Positions 1 through 5,211 of a DNA stretch of 5,211 bases are shown in pieces (positions within the stretch are counted from its first letter, which is position 1; every line of letters starts with the position of its first letter). The notes beneath the pieces were generated by a model that was not told the origin of the DNA, did no database searches, and saw only the letters and a list, made by a program, of their open reading frames with translations. Made by a program: the position numbers and the translations under genes. This DNA is from Candidatus Hydrogenedentota bacterium (GTDB lineage Bacteria > Spirochaetota > Leptospiria > Turneriellales > J094): the NCBI GenBank assembly GCA_003695005.1, contig RFJE01000101.1, forward strand, positions 1 to 5,211, read 5' to 3'.

Positions 1-40
1 ATTCATTGCAGAAAAATAACTTTGGAATACGAATGTTATT

Positions 41-147
41 TTGACGCTAAACTCGAAGAACGGTTGCGCGGCCGAAGCCAGGGGGGTGTCCCCCCTCATA
101 TATTATAGGGAAAGATTTGACGCTTGCCACAACTAAAACTTGACGCT
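41..147 (+). repeat. Three direct copies of the octamer TTGACGCT in the hppA leader
   Basis: The octamer TTGACGCT occurs exactly at 41-48, 117-124 and 140-147, all in the same orientation as hppA. The last two copies are 23 bases apart start to start, close to two helical turns; the first is 76 bases before the second. Each copy contains TTGACG, which resembles a sigma-70 -35 box, but I found no good -10 box 16-18 bases downstream of any copy. The repeats could be an operator, part of a dispersed intergenic element, or chance. Their presence is directly seen; a regulatory role is inference. Confidence 0.45.
80..96. repeat. Perfect GC hairpin (A-G6 / TGT / C6-T) upstream of hppA
   Basis: Seven bases (A plus six G, 80-86) are followed by a TGT loop (87-89) and the perfect complement (six C plus T, 90-96). 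The stem is very stable and symmetrical, so it could fold on either strand. On the plus strand it is followed by CATATATTAT rather than a T tract, so it is a poor intrinsic terminator for an upstream gene. It may be part of a dispersed intergenic repeat, a transcript-end stabiliser, or a leader structure. Only the inverted repeat itself is certain. Confidence 0.6.
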
Positions 148-276
148 GTGTCGTCCAATGAGTTTTTAGCTTTTACGCATGTTTATATTCAAAAAAATTC
201 AAAATCCCTTGTCTTATCTTTTTTTTCAGGGGATGATACATGATACACAAACTAGGATTCAAAATGATAAAAAATC

Positions 277-281
277 AGGAG
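277..281 (+). promoter_or_regulatory. Ribosome binding site AGGAG deciding the hppA start at 288
   Basis: AGGAG lies six bases before the ATG at 288, an ideal spacing. It favours that ATG over the in-frame ones at 240 and 264. The ATG at 240 also has a weaker site (AGGGG, 228-232, seven bases away), so the longer product cannot be excluded. Confidence 0.6.
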
Positions 282-287
282 AGTGAT

Positions 288-2498
288 ATGAATTTAACAA
301 AGAGTACACGAAAAAAATGGTTAGGCATTTTTTCCTGGCTCGCTATTGCGACAGCGCTTTATGCGCAAGCAAGTGGATCAAGCCAGGATTCGGATGCAAA
401 CACGTATTTGCTAGTTGCTATAATTTGTGCAGCAGCTGCTTTAGTGTATGCATTATTTACAGCCTTTCGTCTCTTAAAGCGTTCCGAGGGAACGGATGAA
501 ATGGTTAAAATTGCATCTGCCATTCGCGAGGGAGCCGATGCTTTTTTAAAGAAGCAATACATGTCCGTTGCTATTTTTGTCGTGATTGTAGCAGGGGCAC
601 TTGCTTATTTATACGGCACAGACCCTAATTTACAGTATGGTATTTATGCGCCTATTGCATTTGTTACGGGAGCTGTTACTTCTGGCCTTGCTGGCTACAT
701 AGGAATGAAAATTGCAACAAGGGCAAATGCACGTACCGCTTGGGCAGCGAAAGAATCTTTAAACACAGGACTTCGTGTTGCCTTTTCGTCGGGCTCTATT
801 ATGGGTATGACTGTGGTAGGTCTTGGCTTATTGCTGATTGGGGTTTGGTATTTAGTGTTAGATAGCATTATTCCTGCGAATTATGAACATCGTTGGGATG
901 AAATTAGCAACATTTTATTTACGTTTGGTATGGGAGCTTCCTCCGTAGCCCTGTTTGCTCGTGTAGGTGGTGGTATTTACACAAAGGCAGCCGATGTAGG
1001 AGCCGATTTAGTTGGAAAAGTAGAAGCAGGCATTCCCGAAGATGATCCTCGAAACCCTGCTACGATTGCAGATAATGTAGGGGATAATGTGGGTGATGTA
1101 GCCGGCATGGGTGCTGACCTTTTTGAGTCTTATGTAGGATCCATTGTTGGAACTATGGCATTAGCTGCCGCTGCTTTTTCGGGTTCGCAAGTACTTGCTG
1201 CGGCTGTTGCACCACTCTTTTTAGCAGGTGCGGGGATTTTAGCTTCCATTATTGGGACGTTTTTAGTGCGGACAAAAGAAGAAGCTTCACAAGAAAGCTT
1301 ACTTTGGTCGTTAAGGATTGGAATCTATGTAGCATCAATTTTAGTGATTGTATTTACTTACCTTATCATTAATAATTTCTTAGGTTTAGATTCCGGAATC
1401 TTTTGGGCAGTGATTGCTGGTTTAGTCGCCGGTAATGTCATTGGCTATTTTACGGAGTATTATACTTCGGATACGTATCGTCCGACAGTCAAAGTTTCCG
1501 AAAGTTCGAAAACAGGTCATGCTACTGTCATTATTTCTGGAATTGCTTTAGGAATGAGATCGACACTCATACCTGTACTAACGGTTGTAATTGCGACCAT
1601 TGTAGCATACTATGCAGCCGGGGGATCCGGTAATCCGAAAGAAGGTTTATTTGGAATTGGAATGGCGGCAGTGGGAATGCTATCGACACTTGGCATTACA
1701 TTATCTACCGATGCTTATGGACCAGTTGCTGATAATGCCGGTGGTGTCGCAGAAATGTCGGATTTAGAGCCACAAGTTCGCGAGCGTACCGATGCATTAG
1801 ATTCCCTTGGAAATACAACGGCAGCTACAGGAAAAGGGTTTGCCATTGGTTCTGCTGCGTTAACGGCGCTTACTTTATTAGCAGCATTAAGTAGTTTGTT
1901 AAAAGGGTATATTCACAAATTTACCTTAACGGATCCTTTAACTTTATCTGGTTTATTTATTGGTGCCATGGTGCCTTTCTTTTTTAGCGCTCTTACCATG
2001 GAAGCAGTTGGTAAAGCTGCAATGAGTATGGTAGAAGAAGTAAGACGGCAATTCCGCGAAATTAAAGGCATTATGGAAGGAACTGGAAAGCCAGATTACC
2101 AACGCTGTGTAGCCATTTCCACTGCAGGGGCTTTACGAGAAATGATTGCACCAACTTTATTGGCTATTATTACACCTATAGGAGTTGGGCTCTTTTTAGG
2201 ACCTGCTGCTTTAATTGCTATGCTTGCTGGAACACTGGTTAGTGGTTTTAGTATTGCAATTATGATGGCAAATGCCGGTGGAGCATGGGATAACGCGAAA
2301 AAGTATATTGAGCGAGGAAATTTTGGTGGCAAAGGTTCGGACAATCACAAAGCTGCTGTTACTGGTGATACTGTAGGCGATCCGTTTAAAGATACTTCCG
2401 GACCTTCCATTAATATTTTAATTAAGCTAATGAGCATGGTTTCGTTGGTTTTCGGTCCGTTTTTAGCCGAAGCTTATAAGGCCATGTTTGGTTCATAG
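288..2498 (+). CDS. hppA: Membrane-embedded K+-dependent ion-pumping pyrophosphatase, Na+-type gate
   Basis: This inner-membrane pump hydrolyses cytoplasmic pyrophosphate and moves Na+ and/or H+ outward. The 736-residue product (numbering from 288) is normal for H_PPase (PF03030), a 16-helix family. The PPi site is intact: DVGADLVGK at 236-244, [20 protein letters not shown] at 251-270, [12 protein letters not shown] at 475-486, and a C-terminal block with K682, D694, D698, K701 and D702. GNTTAATG at 508-515 has A512 and G515, where K+-independent enzymes carry K and T, so K+ dependence is predicted. D277 and E280 (in ADLFES) match the Thermotoga maritima Na+-pump positions for the gate acid, not the plant H+-pump position, so Na+ transport is likely; dual Na+/H+ pumping cannot be judged. 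The N-terminus looks like a cleavable signal peptide: KSTRKKW, a hydrophobic stretch, then AQA with possible cleavage after residue 28, before the first core helix. Starting at 240 would add 16 residues and make an unusually long basic region before it. It heads the cluster; the next gene starts eight bases after its stop. Confidence 0.96.
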   Translation: MNLTKSTRKKWLGIFSWLAIATALYAQASGSSQDSDANTYLLVAIICAAAALVYALFTAFRLLKRSEGTDEMVKIASAIREGADAFLKKQYMSVAIFVVIVAGALAYLYGTDPNLQYGIYAPIAFVTGAVTSGLAGYIGMKIATRANARTAWAAKESLNTGLRVAFSSGSIMGMTVVGLGLLLIGVWYLVLDSIIPANYEHRWDEISNILFTFGMGASSVALFARVGGGIYTKAADVGADLVGKVEAGIPEDDPRNPATIADNVGDNVGDVAGMGADLFESYVGSIVGTMALAAAAFSGSQVLAAAVAPLFLAGAGILASIIGTFLVRTKEEASQESLLWSLRIGIYVASILVIVFTYLIINNFLGLDSGIFWAVIAGLVAGNVIGYFTEYYTSDTYRPTVKVSESSKTGHATVIISGIALGMRSTLIPVLTVVIATIVAYYAAGGSGNPKEGLFGIGMAAVGMLSTLGITLSTDAYGPVADNAGGVAEMSDLEPQVRERTDALDSLGNTTAATGKGFAIGSAALTALTLLAALSSLLKGYIHKFTLTDPLTLSGLFIGAMVPFFFSALTMEAVGKAAMSMVEEVRRQFREIKGIMEGTGKPDYQRCVAISTAGALREMIAPTLLAIITPIGVGLFLGPAALIAMLAGTLVSGFSIAIMMANAGGAWDNAKKYIERGNFGGKGSDNHKAAVTGDTVGDPFKDTSGPSINILIKLMSMVSLVFGPFLAEAYKAMFGS

Positions 2499-2501
2499 GA
2501 G
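2497..2501 (+). promoter_or_regulatory. Ribosome binding site AGGAG overlapping the hppA stop codon
   Basis: AGGAG shares its first two bases with the TAG stop of hppA and sits five bases before the ATG at 2507. This arrangement suggests ribosomes finishing hppA can reinitiate on the small gene, and it supports the small ORF being real. Confidence 0.65.
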
Positions 2502-2506
2502 AATAT

Positions 2507-2599
2507 ATGCCAAGTGGAAAGAAGAGAAAACGCTGGAAAATAGCAAACCACAAACGCAAAAAAAAGCGTAGAGCAAACCGGCATAAAAAGAAAAAATAA
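2507..2599 (+). CDS. 30-residue basic ribosomal-type peptide, bS22/mS38 (AURKAIP1/COX24) family
   Basis: A 30-residue product opens with MPSGKKRKRWK and ends RANRHKKKK; 18 residues are Lys or Arg and two are His. I recognise this as the short AURKAIP1/COX24-domain protein (COX24_C, PF08213) found in several bacterial phyla, usually about 30 residues with the same MPSGKKRKR start and NRHKKK end, so it looks full length. The family includes mitochondrial small-subunit protein mS38 and mycobacterial bS22, which bind rRNA in the small subunit; a ribosomal role here follows from that relationship and is not shown by the window. A Trp at position 10, where I recall His or another polar residue in relatives, may be a lineage variant. 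It has a strong ribosome binding site and lies eight bases after hppA and four before the MoxR gene. Its size makes it easy to miss in automated annotation. Confidence 0.85.
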   Translation: MPSGKKRKRWKIANHKRKKKRRANRHKKKK

Positions 2600-2603
2600 T
2601 GAA

Positions 2604-3596
2604 ATGAAAAAAACAGGAGGTCTTGCTAAGGTCCGGAAAGAAGTTGTTCGCTTTCGCGAAGAAACTTTTAAAGCAATTGAAGGGAAGCTGGTAGGCTACG
2701 AAAAGCCAAGTGAGCACATTATGACCGCGCTACTTGCGTCGGGTCATGTGCTCATTACCGGTTTGCCGGGCTTAGGCAAGACCATGATGGTAAAACTTTT
2801 TAGTTCCCTATGGGGGTTAAAGTTTAATCGCATTCAGTTTACGCCCGATTTACTTCCCTCTGATATTACGGGTACCGAAATTTTGCAAGAAGAAAAAACA
2901 GGCAAAGGTACGACTCGGAAGTTTGTTTTTCAAAAAGGTCCTATTTTTGCGAACATCTTACTTGCGGATGAAATTAATCGGACCCCGCCCAAAACACAAA
3001 GTGCTTTATTGCAAGCAATGGAAGAGCGGGAAGTGACGGTTGGAGGCAAACACTTTGCTTTGCCAGATCCCTTCTTTGTTTTAGCAACACAAAATCCAAT
3101 TGAAATGGAAGGTACCTATCCTTTACCAGAAGCACAGCTCGACCGCTTTTTATTTTTTCTAGAGCTTACCTATCCCGACGAGCAAGCAGAGCAAGAAATT
3201 GCTCTTATGAAACCGATGGGGGAGAAAGACTTTTCGAAGCTGAAAGCCGTTACAGGCCCAAATCACATTAACAGATGGAAAGAAGCTGTGGATGAAATAC
3301 CGGTTCCTGATAGTTTGCTCGAAGCTGTGGTGATTTCCGTGCGCAATACAAGGCCAGAGACAGGTTGCGAAGCTGCAAAAAAATATGTTGAATTTGGAGC
3401 AGGCCCTCGTGCTACACAATATGTAATTCGGGCTGCTAGGGCAAGAGCGTTGCTACTGGGGGAAAATGTCGTTACGGAAGATCATATCCGAGAGGTGTTT
3501 TTTCCTGCATTAAAGCATCGAATTATTTTAAACTATGTTGGGCTTGCGGAAAAAGTAAATGTGGAAGATGTATTATCGGATGCTCTTACTTTGTAA
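2604..3596 (+). CDS. MoxR-family AAA+ ATPase
   Basis: A cytoplasmic AAA+ ATPase of 330 residues, typical MoxR length (AAA_3 core plus AAA lid). Visible motifs in order are: Walker A GLPGLGKT (53-60), Walker B ILLADEINR (118-126, D122 and E123), sensor 1 ATQNP (161-165), the MoxR signature LPEAQLDRF (174-182) with candidate arginine finger R181, and sensor 2 GAGPRA (265-270, R269) in the C-terminal lid. All catalytic residues are present, so it should be active. MoxR proteins act as chaperone-like ATPases with VWA-domain partners encoded next door, as here; the client is unknown. The start at 2604 has no clear Shine-Dalgarno upstream and lies four bases after the small gene's stop, so coupled translation is likely. 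The next in-frame ATG (residue 40) would remove the conserved helix before Walker A. A perfect AGGAGG lies inside codons 4-6 (2615-2620), downstream of this start. Confidence 0.95.
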   Translation: MKKTGGLAKVRKEVVRFREETFKAIEGKLVGYEKPSEHIMTALLASGHVLITGLPGLGKTMMVKLFSSLWGLKFNRIQFTPDLLPSDITGTEILQEEKTGKGTTRKFVFQKGPIFANILLADEINRTPPKTQSALLQAMEEREVTVGGKHFALPDPFFVLATQNPIEMEGTYPLPEAQLDRFLFFLELTYPDEQAEQEIALMKPMGEKDFSKLKAVTGPNHINRWKEAVDEIPVPDSLLEAVVISVRNTRPETGCEAAKKYVEFGAGPRATQYVIRAARARALLLGENVVTEDHIREVFFPALKHRIILNYVGLAEKVNVEDVLSDALTL

Positions 3597-3602
3597 TGTA
3601 TC

Positions 3603-4466
3603 ATGGAAAAGGTACGTTTTGAAGAAATTGTTCCTACATTAAAATCTCTTTCTATTGCATTTCAAAAACGGAGTGATAGTTTTCTTTATGGTGCTCATCG
3701 CGGGAAAAAAAAAGGTTATGATGATGAGTTTACCGAGCTTCGTGAATATGCTGCAGGAGATGACCTTCGTTATTTAGATTGGAAAGTTTGGGCTAAAACA
3801 GAAAAGCTTACCATACGACATGGATTTCAACAAGCTCGCTTTTCCGTTCTTATTTTGCTAGATTTATCAGCTTCGACAAATGTGTATCCCGAAAAAAAAG
3901 ACACTATGCGTTTAGCTGCTTTAGGATTAAGCTGGCTCTTTTTTCATGCTTCCGATAAAGTAAACTTTGTGTACTCTAATGGGGAAGATGTTAAAGATTT
4001 TTCTCTTAAGAAAAAGCATGAATTTTTTTTATTGGACTCAGAGCTTACGCAAACTAGGTTTCCAAAAACAAAAAAAACCGGTTGTGCGGATATATTTACA
4101 CAATACATCGAACAAAACCAGAGAAAAACAGATGTTATTTTTTGGTTTACCGATTTATACGAGCCTACCAATCACTTTAAAAAATTAGTTTCTACATGCC
4201 GAGAAAAAAATATATTTTTAAGTGTGATTCATGCAACAGCAGGGGAAGAGTGGAAGTTACCACCTTTAAGGTTTTTATCGAGAGCCACAGATAGCGAAAC
4301 AGAAAATTGGTTTAGCGCAGAAATGCTGCCCGATTATAAAACTGTTTGGGAGGAGGCAGTATCGGCGCGAGCAAAGATTGTTACTTCGTATGGTTTTCGG
4401 TTTATTAAGTTTTTTACGACCGACGGTCCGTTTCGCTTTTTACACCAACTGACTTATTTAAGATAA
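3603..4466 (+). CDS. DUF58 protein with an intact VWA metal site, MoxR partner
   Basis: A 287-residue protein of usual DUF58 (PF01882) length. The family signature is clear: GAHRG at 30-34, then EFTELREYAAGDDLR (42-56) and DWKVWAKTEKL (59-69). A VWA-type fold follows, with a complete MIDAS motif D87-L-S89-A-S91 in LLDLSAST, and a later strand ending FTDL (182-185) that supplies a further acidic residue (D184). I see no signal peptide or membrane helix, so it is probably cytoplasmic or peripheral. DUF58 proteins are nearly always encoded beside MoxR and are taken to be adaptors or substrates of that ATPase; the biochemical role is not established. It starts six bases after the MoxR stop without an evident ribosome binding site, again suggesting coupling. 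The gene contains a run of nine A at 3705-3713 (codons for K35-K37) and eight T at 4023-4030, both potential slippage points. Confidence 0.93.
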   Translation: MEKVRFEEIVPTLKSLSIAFQKRSDSFLYGAHRGKKKGYDDEFTELREYAAGDDLRYLDWKVWAKTEKLTIRHGFQQARFSVLILLDLSASTNVYPEKKDTMRLAALGLSWLFFHASDKVNFVYSNGEDVKDFSLKKKHEFFLLDSELTQTRFPKTKKTGCADIFTQYIEQNQRKTDVIFWFTDLYEPTNHFKKLVSTCREKNIFLSVIHATAGEEWKLPPLRFLSRATDSETENWFSAEMLPDYKTVWEEAVSARAKIVTSYGFRFIKFFTTDGPFRFLHQLTYLR

Positions 4467-4467
4467 T

Positions 4468-5211
4468 ATGGAGTTTGCATATCCACAATTTTTATGGGCA
4501 TTACCACTTGTACTGCTTCCATGGTTGGTGTACTTTTTGCGTCTTTATTTTGGAGAAAAAACTCTTTTACCTTCTTTGATTTTTATAGAAGAAGCTAGCC
4601 GACAAAAGCGTTATTTAAAAAAACCATGGCTTGTTTATTTATTACAAAGCTTAGCCTTACTTTTTTTCATTTTAGCTTTTTCGACACCAATCATTCATTC
4701 GGAAAAAAAATTTACCTGCATAGTCGATGATTTTATTCATGCGCAGTGGAACAGTACAACATGGCAAAAAGTAAAAGCAAACTTACAAGATCCCTGCTCG
4801 AGACAGTTTTACTCATTAACAAGCCTTATTTTACATAGTAAAAATTTTACAAATGCTCCCTTAACTGTGAATGAAAAAAACATGTACCGCACAGAAAGTT
4901 TTGAACCTATTTTTTTCTTAGAGTTTCTATCGAAAAAAAATTGGAAGTCAATTTTATGGATTACTCCAGAAAACCATTTCCCTTTTTCTGGAGTACAGCA
5001 TAAGTTTTTACAGCAAATTAAATTTTATCCTGTTTCCGTGGATTCCAAAAATCACTCTTTTGTACAGCTTAGCGCAAAACCGGACCCATTACAACGAGGC
5101 AGATTTTTTCTACAGGGTAAGCTTCAGCCACCGCAGCGGTATAACATAAGTTTAATGTATTTGGACCAAACCCTTACTCTTCTTACGGATGAACAAGGTT
5201 CTTTTACTAAA
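4468..5211 (+). CDS. BatA-type double-anchor membrane protein with degenerate VWA-like region (3' truncated)
   Basis: The frame is open from ATG 4468 to the window edge, giving 248 residues without a stop, so the C-terminus is missing. The first 75 residues match the BatA N-terminal domain (PF07584, TIGR02226 double-anchor pattern): FAYPQFLWALP at 3-13 leading into helix 1 (about 9-28), a short polar loop with LPSLIFIEEA (34-43) and a basic RQKRYLKK patch (45-52), then helix 2 (about 54-72) ending in FSTPII. A VWA domain usually follows with DxSxS; here the strand reads CIVDDFIHAQW (84-94), so the acidic position is kept (D87 or D88) but both serines are absent. A later strand, SILWITPENH (161-170), resembles the VWA strand that normally ends in TD. 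It starts one base after the DUF58 stop with no clear ribosome binding site. It is probably the membrane partner of the MoxR/DUF58 pair; a metal-independent role is inference. Confidence 0.85.
   Translation, partial: MEFAYPQFLWALPLVLLPWLVYFLRLYFGEKTLLPSLIFIEEASRQKRYLKKPWLVYLLQSLALLFFILAFSTPIIHSEKKFTCIVDDFIHAQWNSTTWQKVKANLQDPCSRQFYSLTSLILHSKNFTNAPLTVNEKNMYRTESFEPIFFLEFLSKKNWKSILWITPENHFPFSGVQHKFLQQIKFYPVSVDSKNHSFVQLSAKPDPLQRGRFFLQGKLQPPQRYNISLMYLDQTLTLLTDEQGSFTK

Noticed and set aside
1..108. Open plus-strand frame entering from the left edge and ending at TAG 106-108
   Set aside because: It is only 35 residues and reads through the GC hairpin element; no recognisable domain. It could be the tail of an upstream gene but cannot be supported.
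140..189. Possible sigma-70 promoter with TTGACG as -35
   Set aside because: At 16-18 base spacing the -10 candidates are poor (TTTTTA at 163-168). TATATT at 184-189 is a better -10 but is 38 bases downstream and has no -35 at a proper distance.
233..286. 17-codon upstream ORF from ATG 233 ending just before the hppA start at 288
   Set aside because: The AGGGG directly abuts its ATG with no spacing, and no attenuator-like codon run or structure follows; probably chance.
2096..2344. Minus-strand open frame inside hppA, and similar antisense frames at 359-562, 2493-2717, 3159-3419 and 3944-4171
   Set aside because: Each overlaps a well-supported plus-strand gene, has no family features, and is best explained as a shadow frame.
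2623..2694. TTG-started 23-residue lysine-rich frame right after AGGAGG, out of frame with moxR
   Set aside because: Only two bases separate AGGAGG from the TTG, too close for initiation, and the cationic look comes from the lysine-rich MoxR codons read in another frame.
3967..4188. Second plus-strand frame inside the DUF58 gene
   Set aside because: It lies wholly within the DUF58 coding region in another frame, with no ribosome binding site or recognisable motif.

Overview
The window reads left to right as one compact plus-strand gene cluster. A 239-287 base leader is followed by five genes: a membrane-embedded pyrophosphatase (hppA), a 30-residue very basic ribosomal-type peptide of the bS22/mS38 (AURKAIP1/COX24) kind, a MoxR AAA+ ATPase, a DUF58 protein with an intact von Willebrand A (VWA) metal site, and a BatA-type double-membrane-anchor protein that runs off the right edge. 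Junctions are 8, 4, 6 and 1 bases, with no terminator-like structure between genes, so co-transcription and translational coupling are likely (inference).

Organism: a Gram-negative-type bacterium of moderate to low GC, with many TTA leucine codons and long A and T runs. The basic peptide beginning MPSGKKRKR, the style of the pyrophosphatase, and the MoxR-DUF58-BatA order are all familiar from Bacteroidota and also fit Spirochaetota (Treponema/Leptospira-like) or neighbouring phyla. Clear Shine-Dalgarno sites (AGGAG) before hppA and before the small gene are not typical of most Bacteroidota, so I leave the phylum open.

Function: the pyrophosphatase hydrolyses cytoplasmic PPi to pump Na+ and/or H+. 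Its motifs predict a K+-dependent enzyme with the ion-gate glutamate in the Na+-pump position. The MoxR, DUF58 and BatA-like trio is a standard MoxR/VWA module, in which an AAA+ ATPase works with VWA proteins on assembly or activation of envelope or enzyme complexes; its target here is unknown. The BatA-like protein has the two membrane anchors, but the position where a VWA metal site is expected lacks the DxSxS motif.

The leader (1-239) holds a strong G6/C6 hairpin and three copies of the octamer TTGACGCT, but no gene or promoter I can place with confidence. Nothing here is clearly a new defence or mobile system. The main points of interest are the easily missed small ribosomal-type gene, the linkage of an ion-pumping pyrophosphatase to a MoxR/VWA module, the degenerate VWA-like region, and the repeated octamer.
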